DNA of 64,000 bases. It comes from Steinernema hermaphroditum. Taxonomy: Eukaryota > Nematoda > Chromadorea > Rhabditida > Steinernematidae. Shown here in pieces: positions 1 through 17,666 of the stretch (positions within the stretch are counted from its first letter, which is position 1; each line of letters opens with the position of its first letter). The stretch is taken from positions 8,432,001 through 8,496,000 of the forward strand of contig CM059622.1 in NCBI GenBank assembly GCA_030435675.1. The letters are read 5' to 3'. The notes beneath the pieces are model-generated. The model was not told where the DNA came from, searched no databases, and saw only the letters and a program-made list of their open reading frames with translations. Both the position numbers and the translations under genes were made by a program.

Positions 1-21
1 GACACCTGACTTGGCACTTAC

Positions 22-1875
22 TGTTTTGTAGAAGAGACACGTGGTGGCGTCTTCGTCCTCGCCCTGAGGGCAGTCGTTCACTTTGTCACAGAGCTGCTCG
101 ACGGAGATGCACACGTCGTAGTTGTGGGCGTTGCGTGAGGGACAGAGCATCTGCCGATGACCGCTCTTCGATGCCGGACAGCCTGTAAGCATGGGTTTAG
201 GGAAATTCTCGCGGCGACTACGCAGAGGTCATTAAAAGTTCAGCGCGGCAGGAGGCAAAGGGTGTGTCAAGCGCACTGATCCCTTTTTCGTGTTACACCC
301 CGTCGAACAAAACGAAGAGTTGCTGCCACCTTATTAAACCATTTTGGAAGCGACGTTCGCCGTCTACCGAAATTCGGGACACGCGGCGGCGCGTAATCAC
401 TGTAAAGTTTGTTTTGATTGATTGACACCGCTCTCGCCGTAGAAGACGCGAATAGTGCGACCGCCAAGAATGGGAAGTTTTCTGTCTGAGCGTGTCGGGA
501 GAACTCTCTGTTTATTCGCTCGACGAGTCTCCCGACAACATTCCGATCGCTTTTCTTCTACACCTTCGAGGAACGGACGAGAGAGCGACGTGAAACCCGC
601 GAACGTGATCGCAATCGCACTCGTAATTTCTCAGATTAATCGGCCACATTGACACAAATAAAAACAGCGCAATTACAGAAACAATGCGCATCAATTAGCC
701 TCTCCGGAACTGTCGTCTGCGCCGCCACACGAAGTGCCATTCCCCTCAAGATACCCCGGCTATGTGGATGGCCCCGATGACGTCGTCTCCCCTAAACGAC
801 CACAAAAAAGCGGAATTCGATTGGGGTCCTGAGAGAACAATTGCATCACTCGTTTGCTTCCACAATCCGTTTACATCCCTCTCGGGCCTCATCCGGGATC
901 TCCGAGAGGCGCCAAAAGGACCACCCCCACGCCGGCAACTGGTTCGAATGTTGCAAAAGACTGACCCTTACGGCGGAGGCGATGATGGGGTCGGTGCTTC
1001 CGGGCGCCGCCTGAGTGGCGATGTGAGTGGTGAGTGTAGAACTGCCGCGTGGAATGACTGTGACCAGATGGCGCGTCCATCTGCGGTTGTTCATCGGGCA
1101 CGTCCGTCGAGGACGGCGACGGCCTCTCCGCCTCTGGATCAGAATCGGCCTTCTCCATGGGCCTGCAACATACACGCGTAACTCTTCTGGAGATGAGATC
1201 GGATGGTAAGCGCTCGAGGCTATCCCCACTGACCGGTTTTGCACGTTGCGAATAGCGATCGACTTGGCTTCGGCTCCTTCTCTCCTCTCGAAACACTTCG
1301 AGCGATTTATCGCGCAAACGCCAAGAGGACCGAATTTGCTCGAGTGAAAGAAGCAAAAAGTCGGCGGCCACCCTTTGCTCACTTCTATCCCAATCAAAAA
1401 GAAGTCAGAAATCGGAACGCACGAACTATTCCAGAAAAAGCTCGATTCGCACCGTATCGGGCTTCTCGCACAAGTGATTTTAGCAGTAAAGAAATCTGTA
1501 AGAACCAACCTCAGATCGGCCCTGACGTTGAGGATCGCCGCAGGGCTCGAGGACGCTTCGTTCGCGGGGCCATCCACGGAAACTCCGTTCGTTTCGGTCG
1601 CCACGAAGTCGTACTTGAAGTTCTGGAACGTCGCTGCTCCCATCGACTGGCGCAACATTTCAATGGATCTGCAATAGAGTCCATGCAGCTACCGTAACCT
1701 GCAGAACTCACCGGCGTAACGAGTCGATGCTTTTCGGGACCGCGTGGGAAGCGGTCGCCGACGGGGGGGACCGTACCGGAGAAGCGTCGGCGATGAGCGC
1801 CGAACCCAGGATCAGAGCGAAGAGAAGAAGCAGAAGCGACGACAAGTGGTTTGTCGCACGAGCTGCGGCGATCAT
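22..1875 (-). CDS. Secreted LDL-receptor class A domain protein (partial, 3' end outside window)
   Basis: Four exons join in frame on the minus strand: 1875-1712, 1668-1510, 1162-972 and 182-22; a GTAAG donor at 21 shows that the gene continues off the left edge. Start is the ATG at 1875; the longer open frame upstream begins only with TTG. Residues about 10-30 are a strong signal peptide (run of Leu/Ala ending in ADASP). Exon 3 is acidic/proline-rich then histidine-rich. Exon 4 is an LDL-receptor class A repeat: six Cys including CPSRNAHNYDVC and CDKVNDCPQGEDED, the last giving the calcium-binding acidic cluster. No membrane segment is seen, so secretion is inferred. One LDLa repeat in a short secreted protein recalls nematode HEN-1 and insect Jelly belly, but identity is not established. 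Introns are 43, 347 and 789 bp; the splice phases agree at every junction. Confidence 0.72.
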
Positions 1876-2574
1876 ACGGTGGCGAACGGCTGCAACCAAC
1901 TACCCACATACGGTAGGGTAGGACGGTATTGATCGAAGCTTCTGCGTACTAGGAATCAGCGGAGCGGACGCCGGATTCTGCCTAATCGAGCCGCGGAAAA
2001 CGTTCGGAGCGACACGGCCGTGCTGTCGGCGATGACGGTCGCACTGCAGCAGAGGAGCAGAGGGGTCGCCGCGCTGCGAGCAATCCTACCCCGCATGTGG
2101 TAACCACGGGCGCGTCGTCGGGAACCACGCCCATCAGAAGCTAAGGGGAAAGAGACTCAACCTCGTCAACCCATTCCAGAACTTCCCGAGACCAGCTTGT
2201 TATGTTGCAAAACCAGTATTCGTAGTTAATTTATAATAGTCAATGCCCAACAATGGCGCCATTCCGCACAACCGTGTAATATTCAAATCCTTTAAAAACT
2301 CTGTACGATTCGGACAAACATAATAAATCAATGACATGTGTTAGTACATTAAAGAACTATGAGAGTTAAAATAGAGGACATATATATATATATATATAAA
2401 TAGATGACAGAAAACAATGACTTGAGCGGCGGAACTGATGCAGTACAAGCAGAACGACTCGCAATCAGTGATAAGGCCATTTCTATGGACTAGAAGCTAC
2501 CGCTACATATATCACATTGAATGCGGAGTAAAAGAAGAGAGACACTAAAGTTTAGACCACGATACTGCAAGAGC
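1876..2574. other. Intergenic, upstream of LDLa gene and downstream of ARFGEF gene
   Basis: No supported gene. It holds the presumptive promoter of the LDLa gene (a TACGGTAG copy lies at 1905-1912) and the probable 3' UTR of the ARFGEF gene. A short TA microsatellite lies at about 2380-2399. Confidence 0.6.
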
Positions 2575-5500
2575 CTAGACAGTAGAAGCAGAAGTGTAAG
2601 ACGTCAAAGTTCGCTCCATAATTCTCCGGAGAAGGCGTCTGATGTCGAGCGGTTCTTCGGATTCGATTAGCCGTACTAGGGCGATTCCAAATCCAACGCC
2701 CAGTTCTTCGAAGAGATCATCGGGAAGCTGAGTTGTTCTGTACAGTAACTCGTGAATCACCACTCTCCAGGCCAGTCGCTGCTGCTCCAGACGAATGCCA
2801 AGGTAGTGAGTGATAACGTCATCGGAAACCCTAAAAGAAAACTTCGCAGTTCATTAACGCTAAATCTCGTAAATGTCGATTAACTACTAAGACAACGATC
2901 GCGCAGAAATAAAAATTCCGCTCGCTCGTTTTCGAAGAACAACATTCCAACAGCAAGAGCACTGCAGCACAAGCAACAGATGAGGGTTGCAACATTCTAC
3001 GGGTAGGTGACTGTATAAGAAACGCCTGTGATCAATGTTAAAAAAGTTCATGGCGTCGGCAAGAAATTAAGGAATAAAGCACGAGATCAGGCAAGAAATC
3101 AACATTCCGATCATTGCGATCGACTGATCACCCGTCAAGTGTAGGGTTCTTTAATGCGACAACACGACGCGCACATGTTTTCCGACATTAGTTCATGAAC
3201 TAACCAGTAAATTGCTCTTCGAATCAAAAGTACATATATGAAAGTAGTTGGCATACTCTAAATCCAACACATTTAAAAGTATCAATACATTACAGTACAC
3301 CTTGTACGAAGAACGCATTCCGTCGCCATCAAAGCATTGCACTACACGCGATATTGACGCCTATCACTTCCCAAGAAGATGTTGTCGAACGCTGCGGCAA
3401 CACATCTAGCACGCAATTTAGAAAACAGCGCAGTCATTATGGTGTCGCCGCGGAGGTCAGCGGCACCCTTCCCAAAACAGTATCGCCCCCCCTGTATGCG
3501 GATGTCTCCAGGTATCCCATTGCTGATCACTGTGTGCCGCATTATCTAAAGCCGGTCTGTCCGTTATCACCCACATTAATGCGTGCGTGCAATTCAATAT
3601 GTGGCGCAGCGCACGCCGATCAAAATATTTACGTTCGCACGGTTCCAAAGACGAGACGCACAAAAGGAATGAAAGATGAAAGTATCGCAGTGACTGGCTA
3701 CCATCAAAGGAAACGCGAAGATAACATCAGATTGCAACACTACATGGTACCCGACTGCCCTGCACAAGAAGGCGACCTCAAACCCAACGCCAAACTAGGT
3801 TCACAAGAGAGGCAAAGGGATTTAGCGCTCTGTCAACGTCGCTCTAGCCTTTGATTTATGCACAGCAAAAGCACTAACCTGTTTAGTTTGCTCGCTATTT
3901 CATCTCGACCGTCCCTTGAAGCGATGTAGAGGGCAAACAGAATACCGAATATGCAGCGTATGGTTTGCGTTTCCTGTTTCAATAGATTCGGCTTGCTTCT
4001 GCCACGGAAACCAGCCTTCCAAAGAATGGTTCTTTGCATATTGTTCCCGTTGAACCGTCTTGCGAGGTAGTGAGATTCCATCATAACTTCGACGATTTTC
4101 AGAAGATGCTCACGGCAGATAAACGGATAGAGACCTTTGACAGCGACATTGTGCGCTTGGTCAGCCTCTCCGTTCAAAACTTTATCCCCCAGTTTCATAG
4201 CATTTTCGCCGAATACGACTGAGTTGGTAGTGTCAATCATTTCCAGCTGCACAACGCACTTGACCATTAGAGCGGAAAAGCAGCTGTCCGATTGTCCATT
4301 CCTACAACAGCTAAAATGAAGAAACAGTTGCAGAAGTAACTTACGACTTGGAGTGACTCGGTGACAACTCGCTTGAGTTGAAATTTCCATTTTCGAGTGG
4401 TTTTCCGGGGATCGTAGGAATAGCGTCTTTCTCCCACGTAAGCAATCTACAAAGACCACGGACTACTGAAGATCACCACATCACACGTGTCATACGCTGT
4501 CGGCGAGGAGTCCCTCAGTATACGTAAAATCAGGGATATTGTAGCTTCCCACGTTTTGGAGTCAAACGTTGAACCTTTCATCACCACGAGACTTTCAAAG
4601 TTCTTGATAGCTGTGCACGCTAGTTCTTCGTCTTCTGGAACGGATACGATGGAGATAAGCGCCTAGCTTGTAACATACCCTGCTGTATACACGAGAAGAT
4701 AAGAGTGTAGATGCTTTCCAGCAAACTGCCTGACAGCACATCGAAGAACTGAGTGAACACACCAAACAGGGGATAGAGGGCAAGAGTGCACGTGCGAAAC
4801 CTTTCCGGCTGAAATCATACAAGTCAGTAACGCCGCGTACCGTCCTTACCTCTTTCGTAGAATCGTTCAACTTCACAACGTCAAATATTCTCAAGGTTAC
4901 TTTGAAGAGATCTTCCCACCAGTCTACCGTAAACCGCTCTCCGTGGGTTCTCATGATTTCAAACATTACTGACAACGAGTGGGTCTTCACATCCATTCCG
5001 GACCGTTGGATTATGCAGGATAAGGCAGAGAATATTGGGAGCCACCCTCTGAGCCAAACGCGCTGCGAAGTGTCACCAGGAGAGTGTGAGTGGGATAGAC
5101 TGTTCCATGATGGTTGAGCAACGGGAGATGAAGGCGATACGGTAGACTCTTCCCAATTGTGCTCTTGGAAGACGGCGATATTGTGGGCAACCAAAGTAGC
5201 CGAGCCCTTGATAAGGTGGATGGCGTCCATGCTTAGATCGTGCAAATGAGTATTGCAGGCGAACTCCGAAAGGCATTTGATTGCCTCTTGAAAAGAATCC
5301 AGCACGGAGGAGAACTCCTTAGCAAAAACGTCTTCTGAAAAGCACTCCAGGCGATGACAAAGACGGCAAAACGAACTCACCCACAACGTATCGAGTTGTT
5401 TTGAAAGCAGCGTTGACGATCGCTGAATCCATTTCAGATGCTGCTGCGGTAAACAAAGCGAATACGTTCTTCCATCCGGACCGAATCTTCGACCAGTGAC

Positions 5501-8500
5501 CGTCCACAAGATTTTGAATGCATTCAATCACCAGAGCACGTATGGTAAGCGATCGATTCTTGTTCATTATGACTTCAAAGGGTCTCAAGAAATCCTTCTG
5601 GAAGCGGAAGTTAGGAAGCTCTCCACGCTCCAAGAACTTCTTCGACAACTGCCGAAGAGCGTGTACAGCAACTTCGGCGACTTCGGGAATTGCGTGACAT
5701 CCAACCTGCAAGGAAGAATATGAATTGGACCCAAATAGGCGAAACAACCTTGTTGAAATGTTCTCCCAAGATATTCCAAAGCAGAGACCACTGAATTCGA
5801 ATTCGATCCATATTGTATTCGGAGATCTCGACGATTTTCTGGAGCATGAACATCCGTGGCCCTTCGAGGAAGTGGAGTTCCTCGTTGGAAATAGCGCAGA
5901 TAGCTTTAACAAAGTGGACGATGGCTTCAGCGCTGAGCTTCGACGATCCTTGAAAGATTCTAAAAGATGCATACTAGTGTAAGCCCTCTGGGAGAAGAAT
6001 CAACTTATCCACGGCCACCACTATGTCTTGAGACGATGTCTCTTGCAAAGTCCGATCGTAGCCATGTAGGTTTTTGGCTGAAGGTAAGATGAGTTACCGG
6101 ATATCAAAAAGATCCCAATATACCGTATACATGCTGTCCCAGCATTTGAGCTACTTCCAAGTGGCTTATACATTTTAGAACATCAAACCAGGACTCGTCG
6201 AGATAGTCACCATTCTCGTCACCCACGACAAGCAAAAGTTTGATGGATTCAACATTCTTCGATTTCATTTCCGCAATGGAGGTTTTCATGTTAAGGTTAG
6301 TAAAAGATGCCAGTCCCTGGACATATGCATCGCGCTCCAAACGCATTCTGAACAAGCAAGCCACTCGAATCGCATATCGGAATCCACCCAAGCAAGACTT
6401 CCAGATCACTTCATCGTCGGAATCTCGGAAACCCGTACTGAACGCTGCTAAACACGGTGTCCAAACGATCTAAATTCAGCTCTCGCAATTCCTGAACATC
6501 GAGATCGTGGTTACCTGGAACATAGGCATAACATGCTCTACATGAGAAGCCGATGTAAACTGTGTGTACTGTTGAGTGGCGGCAACGAGAAGAGCGTGTG
6601 CAGTTTCAGAGATATTGACCAGCTCTAGCTGTTCAATCTGCCGGCGTTGTCGATCATTTATAACGCTGGCATCTGCAACTCAGTGTTAATTAATGCACAT
6701 CCCCTCTACCTACTCTGCTTCAGCCGCTTGTTCAATCCCGGATTCATCTTTATTTCATTTGTAGCGATTTCATCGTATATGGATTCCAGGTACTCGCTGG
6801 GCAGATCAGCCTGGTCATTGATACCGCGATTCATTGTAACATATTGCTCCTTGGTCATTTTGTTACGGACTTGAGGGCTGTGCAGATCGGTGGTCAGCAT
6901 GATGATAGAATAGGCCAAGACGTAGGCTGTGTCGGCGGAAGCAAACAGTCCTAACGCAGGGTTGCACTCGCAATAGCGCGAGGCGAACTTCTCCATCAGG
7001 CGATCGATCTTCTGAGCCTCCCCTGGCAGTCGGAACTTGTCCAGGAAAACCCTCAGCGCTTGTACAAAGTCCATCTCGTGGAAATCGATCAGGTCTACAT
7101 AGGCATACATGATTTCTTTGTTGCGCCTAAAGAAGAATACGGATGTCAAGACAAAGAGAAAACTTCTTCGCCTACTCTTTTCCGTCTCCCAGATAGTCGC
7201 CCACAACCGTCTTGTCGAGCCTATCCTCCTCATGGAAAAACTGCGCAATCCGCACCACATCGGTTGCAACAAATGACTTTTCTTGCAAGAACTTCAAACC
7301 CTCCTCCGGCCTACGCGAAAATCTGAAAAAGACACTATAACAGTGCTTTCCCCAGTACAGTAACATACAATTCAATTCCCTGTTCAATAAGTTCTTTCTT
7401 CTGTCTTAAAAATGAAAAGTGAGAAACAGTAGGCGATGTCGGCTTCGGAGATGCGTCCTTTATCGAAGAATCTCCAACATCGGTCGCCGACCTGACTTCC
7501 ACTTTATTTCCCGTAATATCCAAGTAGAAGTCAGCCAAACATTGTAGAACACAAACAAGAGAGTTTAGCGCCATAAGACGCATCTCCCGTTCCCTTTCCT
7601 TCACGAAAGGAGTCACGTGCGCAGTATCAATAAAGTGCTTCTCCTGAAATCACAGCCTCTGATTCAGCGCTATATATCTACCATACCATGGCAATTTTAG
7701 TAAGACACTCAATCAAATCTTTGAAGATGTTCGCACCAGTAAGGTGACAATCGTAGTTGACGTATATATCGACAAGGCACTGAGAATTACCACAAATAAC
7801 CGCAACAGTTTTGAGCACTTCCAATCTCCTCTCAATGGTACTCGAAGGACTTTCCAACATCGAAATTATGATTTCCTTGAAGAATACCTGCAATCTCAAA
7901 CACTAACAACACAAGAACTTAACGGAAACAAACCTCTATTTGACGTTTCAAATGAATTTTGAACTTCTCTACTAGTTCGACAAAAATGGCCAGTGAGCGC
8001 GTGAAGACGGAAACTTCGGACGCCACCGCATTTTTCGAGAGCACTGTGCATAGCTCGTGTCGGATGCAGTGAGTGATGCAGTGGGAACTCGGAAGATTGG
8101 AGGGTGATCCTTGTACTATCATCAAAATCATTTCCAGGGAAAGCAACTTGGACTGATAGTCGTGGCTTCTCGCATCAGTATTGTCTTGAAGCGGCTTATC
8201 AGCGAGGCGACAGAGAGCCCGCAGCAGAAGGTAAGCGTCCTTTTGGTGAACGCCGGTAAACTGCAGGTTGTCAGGAGAGTCACTAATATTGGCGGGATCG
8301 GCTGAGTCATTGTGGAGCGACGACACGTTGAGGTGTTTGATAGAAGAAGACGTCGAAGCCCGGAAGGACAAGGTCGCATCGCCATCCTCCACGGTCTAAA
8401 CAGACTGGGATAACAAGAACGACGCAAAGGAAAACGGAACCATGTTGAGGGATTCCACGTCGGATTCCTCGATGTCCATTGCAACTTGGTTTATCAACGA

Positions 8501-9344
8501 ATCGACAACACTTCTCACTGCCTGAAAAGCACAGCCTATTTGACTAGTCAACTGCGTTAGTGCTCACTTCTTCATCAGTTTCATCCATAAAGTCAAGAGA
8601 CAGACGGTCCTCGTCCACGGCATACATGGAGTTAAAGACGGAAGTGATAATTTGAGTTAATGTACCCTTCGCAGTTGAACTGTTAATAGGTTTCCTTGTC
8701 GTTAAGTAGATGTTGAAACAGGTTCTGACACAGAGAAGAAGCGTTTTCTCATGGACCTCACACGTATTGCTCAGAACGGCCGCGAGAATTGCCTAAACTT
8801 GAACAGGTATAAGTTATAGGTGGTCTATGTTTACTTCACCTTGATAATCTGCAACTCGACAGCATCATCAGTTTGTGGCCCTTGGAATGGGTAACAGATG
8901 GCCTCGATGATTCTGTCCACAAGAAGGCGCTCAGGATTGGACGCGTCCGGTGTTTGACCAACGAGGTGTCCATAGGCAATCAACTTCTGAAAATGCGCGC
9001 GTGTGTAAGGAGAAAACGAACGCGAATTCCAACCTGAAGACAGTCCAGAGCAATTGCCACTATCCTTGGGGTTTTTGAATGGCACGCGAGTTCAAACGGG
9101 AGAAAATAGGCGTCGGCGTTCACGAACTGATCGTACGTTGGCAGAACTCCCGTCCCATTGGAAGAAACGGAGTCGTCGGCGTTGTTTTGACCCTTCAGTT
9201 GTTCTAAACATCGGGAAATCAGGTGGATACCAGCGGAGAGCATTTACCTAGAGCTGATTCACAGGCCTTCTTGAGCTGCGCGTGTTCCTTTCTCCGGATA
9301 TCTCGTTCATCGAGAATTTTCTCAATAGCCTTTTGGAGAAACAT
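2575..9344 (-). CDS. Brefeldin-sensitive ARF guanine-nucleotide exchange factor, BIG1/BIG2 (ARFGEF) family
   Basis: A multi-exon gene of at least 15 exons encoding a large Golgi/endosome ARF exchange factor (C. elegans agef-1 family). Start is the ATG at 9344 ([20 protein letters not shown]), as is usual for the DCB domain. DCB exons lie at ~9.2-8.57 kb. HUS exons lie at ~8.5-7.4 kb, with the diagnostic HUS box [16 protein letters not shown] near 7.75 kb. The Sec7 domain spans two exons at ~7.33-7.17 and ~7.13-6.73 kb: [25 protein letters not shown] (glutamic-finger loop), [41 protein letters not shown]-terminal HDS repeats follow to the stop near 2575; the last exon begins about 2830, after a ~1-kb intron. 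A clear alternative name does not exist, since the Sec7 block is close to human BIG1/2. Exact borders of several short exons are approximate. Confidence 0.93.
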
Positions 9345-10032
9345 GGCTTCCGTGGAGCGTTTACTGTGTAGCCATCAAGGTTGAAAGGTAATTCACCTGA
9401 AAAGAGAGACATTTCTCTGTGCAGCTCAGCGCCGTCACCGAATTTGCCACGTCATCAGAAAGCACTTGTTCTCGGAGATACCGCGTAAGATGTGAACAGA
9501 GAGTCCTATTATGTTCCGCTCGGCAAAAGAAGCTCTCCGTGTCACGATATCCCACCAACTTCACTCGAAAATATCAGGTGACGGGCGAAATCAATGATCG
9601 AAGAAATACACTAACAGCAAGACGGTCCCGCCACAATAGAGTGCCAACAGGTTCGAGGTGCACAGTACACACTGAAAATGCGTGAAAAGGACAGAAGCAC
9701 ACACTGCAGGCGAAACTCTAGGGAAAGCGTCGTTCGGTCACAATACCGCTGCACAGAACCGAGGAGCCACGTGTTCTGTTTCGCAGAAGAGCCACAGGGC
9801 CTTCTTGTCGACTGATCGACTCTTGCGCCCTCCGACGGAGAAAAAGGGACGGCGAAGCCCAGAGAAGCCTTCGAGCATTCTGCGCTGTCTGTTGGTCTTC
9901 TGCTTCTCCGAGATCATATGTCGCGATCGTGCCGGGACCCCCAGTAATCATCATTCCAGTTCCGCCGAAGTTTCAGTCGTAGCGCCTATTCTCCCTCGTC
10001 CCCGCGAGATCCTTCGATTCCGCGCGATTCCG
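9345..10032. promoter_or_regulatory. Divergent intergenic region between ARFGEF and fizzy-related genes
   Basis: About 690 bp between two divergently oriented start codons (ARFGEF minus at 9344, fizzy-related plus at 10033). It must contain 5' UTRs and promoters of both genes. No defined element was recognised. The open frames here do not resemble any protein. Confidence 0.5.
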
Positions 10033-11695
10033 ATGGGCGACGAAGAGTACGGCGCCCCTGCTCGCAAACGGATCGCTCTGGTTCGCTGGAACCCCACCAA
10101 CGCTGGTGACCGCTATATTCCGCTCCGAGAGGATTGGTCAACGCGGTACGCCTCCATTTCGTCCTCAACGAAAGAGTTCCCGCCTTCTCATCCCATCAAC
10201 GGTACCATCCAAACCCTTCCTTGCGTGCTTTTATGCAGAAACTTTCAGAAGACGGCGATGAGGCCTGTCAAGAAGAATCCCGACGTGCTCATGTTGCGCG
10301 CCGTGCGCTCCTCAGAAATGAACTTCTGGGCGACAACATCCGAGAGATTCAGGTTTGTATAGTTTAAGCTTAGATTGAGACCTGAGATTCGTGACCGATT
10401 TAGAAAGGCGAAGATTCGTTCGATTACCAACGACTCTCGACGACTCCAGGAAATGGCTTGTTCAAATACAGTTCTCCTCAAAAGTTTGGCAGTCCATCGA
10501 GTTCCACTGTCAACTACAAAAATTGCCCGTTAACTGAGGAAAGCCGAAGTTTATTAACCTCGCCCCGCAAAATGCCTCGCAAGATTTCGAAAACTCCGTT
10601 CAAGGTGAGTGTGGTATCTTTGCTAACGCACAATCAGTGATATGCAGGTCCTTGACGCCCCTGAACTGCAAAGCGATTTCTATCTAAACCTGGTTGACTG
10701 GTCGGCGGACAACGTCCTGGCTGTTGGACTATCTTCTGCAGTTTACCTCTGGAATGGTACGACCTCCCAGGTCACGAAATTGTGTGACCTAGCGGAGAGG
10801 AGTGATCTGGTGACCTCTGTGCAGTGGAACGATGAAGGAGACACTCTCGCTGTTGGCACCAACTCTGGAACTGTGCACCTCTGGGATGTGAACTCAAAGA
10901 ATAAGGTGGTCGATATAAAGGGTCACGCAAATCGGGTGGCGTGCCTGACATGGGGACAACAAACACTCTGTTCCGGATCTCGTGATCGTAGGATTTTTGA
11001 GCGAGATATCCGCGATCCATCTACAATTGTCCGCGCAATGGAAACTCACAAAGCCGAGGTAATTGAAAAATGTGCCCCGAGCAGCGTCAATCCTCTTCCG
11101 TTTTTAGGTGTGCGGACTAAAATGGTCCAGCGATAAGAGCCATCTGGCTTCTGGGGGGAACGACAATTGTTTGTATGTCTGGGACCCAAGGCAGAGTCAG
11201 CCACTTCAGCGGAACGAACACAGCGCGGCCATCAAAGCGCTGGCGTGGTCGCCTCACAATCGTGGCTTGCTCATATCCGGTGGCGGCACACAAGATCGCT
11301 GTCTCCGGTTCTGGAATGTTCTCAGCGGACAGATGCTGAGTTGCGTGGATACGGGCAGTCAAGTATGCAACGTCGCCTGGTCAAAGATAACGACCTCGGA
11401 ATTCGTAACCACTCATGGATATTCTTCGAATCAAGTAGTTGTTTGGAAATACCCCACTCTCGATCCGATAGCCAGGCTGGGTACAGATTCTCAGCGTGTG
11501 CTCTACATGGTAATGTGGTCATGTTCAGCACGGTCGAATGAGTTCGGTTTTTAGGCTATGTCTCCCGATGGCGAATCTGTAGTTACGGGCACAGGTGGCG
11601 AGGCGGGAACTCTTCGTTTCTGGCGTCTTTTTTGGAAAATCGAGGGGAAGAAAAATCTTACTTCGAAGCTGAACCTCTTCAACAAGCTACGGTAA
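10033..11695 (+). CDS. fzr-1: Fizzy-related/Cdh1, WD40 coactivator of the anaphase-promoting complex
   Basis: Six exons were spliced by hand: 10033-10201, 10249-10352, 10404-10604, 10648-11058, 11108-11509 and 11555-11695. They sum to 476 codons (475 aa), the usual size. It recruits substrates to the APC/C ubiquitin ligase in late mitosis and G1. Near residue 20 is the C-box-like GDRYIP; LLRNELLG follows at about residue 85, which separates Cdh1/FZR from Cdc20. VLDAPELQSDFYLNLVDWS opens the seven-blade WD40 propeller, with repeats such as GTVHLWDVNSK and NCLYVWDPR. The C-terminus is FNKLR, so the canonical Ile-Arg tail that docks on APC3 reads Leu-Arg. Introns are 43-51 bp and end in TTTCAG, TTAG or GCAG. 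The symbol is by family resemblance. Confidence 0.95.
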
Positions 11696-12018
11696 TGACT
11701 ATTTCTCCGCCCTTCCCTTATTATATATACTGCTACTAACTTGCTGACAGAGGCTCAATTTGCCCTGCGACCGCTGTGTTATTTGTACATACTAACTATA
11801 ATTGAATAGATCTCAGTAATTTTACTTTTTTATGCATCATACCGTTACAATATCTTTACAACGGGGAAGAATCTCATAAAGTCCGACATTGTTTGTAAGG
11901 CCCCATGCATTAGGTAAACGGAGGGAGGGACGTGAGTACGCTAAACGCAAGTACTACAAAGGGGAAACGGTTGATGGGGAGAAGTGGTCGTTGGGTGAAA
12001 GATTCGTTTCGTGAGCTT
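11696..12018. other. Convergent 3' interval between fizzy-related and junctophilin genes
   Basis: AT-rich stretch holding both 3' UTRs of two genes that converge here. No further gene is supported. Confidence 0.5.
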
Positions 12019-16313
<4,295 letters not shown>

Positions 16314-17666
16314 ATGGGCCGTAAGAACAAGACGAAGGGCAACGGAACGAAGGAAGCCACTCCTGCGAGGGAAGACTCTGCCAAAGCCATCGACGCGTCC
16401 CCTGTCGCCAGTAAGTCACAGCTTTCGCGCCCAATTTTATTGCTCCGCTGGTTGTAGCTCCCCGGAAGGACAGCCTCGTGAAGGCTCTCGAAGGTGTGCA
16501 GGAGGGCGCGACGCAGATGACCTTCTTGCTGGAGCGTTTCGAGCAGCTCGAAATCGAAAATGCGAACCTCACGAAGTCGAACAACGAGCTCTCGAGGAAA
16601 TGCTCCGCCATCCCTTTGGTCAGTTTTGTTGTAAGAAGCGGACTGAATGTTTTCATTCCAGTACGAGAAGAAGATCTCGCAGGGTGAACTCGTGATGGCG
16701 AAGACGGAGCTGGCGAAGGCGCAGCTCGAGAACCTGTGCCGCGAACTCCAGAACCAGAACCGGGAGTTGAAGAAGGACACGACCGAGAGGATGCAGCAGA
16801 TGGAGCAAGAACGTATGCAACTGGTGGAACAGTTCAAGGCGAATCTGAAGGAGATCCAGGAGTCGATGAACAGTGGGAATGAGAACCACAAGAAGCTGTA
16901 CGCCGAGAACCAGGCGCTGATGGAGAAGATGCAGTCAATAGCAAAGAACTACGAAGAGCGCTTCGACGCCCTGCGCCTTGAGTACGAGGCGAAGGACAAG
17001 TTGAATGCCAACATTATGAAGTCGAAAGAACTGGAGAAAACTCTGCTGATAGCGAAGTTGGAATCCGAGGAAATTCGCCGTGAAAAAGCGGAACACGAGA
17101 AGCACAGGCTGGAAGTACTGGTGAGGAGTCACTGCTGTTCTGTTTGCTTAAATGTGCTTATATAGGTTCTTAACCACGAAGAACGTTTCAAGACGTGCCT
17201 GGAAACCGAAAAGAGCCTCCGGCAACAGCTGCTTCAGTATGGCTCTAAATACGAAGAGCTCACGAAGTCTTTGACGAACTCCAACGACGCCTTCGACAAG
17301 TTCAAGAAGCAGATGGAGAAGGTGAGTCATTGGAATCGACATCATGCTGAACATACCCTTCAGATGAATGGTAATCTAATCAAAGTAGAAAGGGAGTCGC
17401 GGAACTGGAAGACGAAGTACGACCAAGCGAGTACGAACGTTCTTTCCCTCGCCCTCGAGAAGAAGGAACTGGAAGAAGCGATGGAGCGGAAAAACCGCCA
17501 GCTAGGTAGTTTGGAGCAGCTGTGTCGCCGACTGAGGAACGGAAATGCAACTCCTGAAGCTGCAACTGCGAACGGAGAGGCGGAGAAACGCTCAAAATCT
17601 GACAGCCCCACAACAGAGGAGCTGGCACCCGAGGACGGCTCGGGACCGTCTTCTTCCACTGCCTAG
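16314..17666 (+). CDS. Taxilin family coiled-coil protein
   Basis: Five exons (16314-16410, 16458-16618, 16662-17120, 17166-17321, 17364-17666) sum to 392 codons (391 aa). Taxilins bind syntaxins and the nascent-polypeptide-associated complex and act in vesicle traffic. Diagnostic segments are LENLCRELQNQNRELKKD, the continuous coiled coil from about residue 35 to 340, and LYAENQALMEKMQSIAKNYE. The N-terminus is short and lysine-rich; the C-terminus after ~345 is acidic and serine-rich and probably disordered. Length is shorter than human alpha-taxilin but typical of invertebrate members. The start ATG has no competing upstream ATG in frame. Introns are 42-48 bp. Confidence 0.92.

Noticed and set aside
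846..1658. 270-codon minus-strand frame
   Set aside because: It crosses exon 2, an intron and exon 3 of the LDLa gene in mixed frames; the phase-consistent splice model explains the region better.
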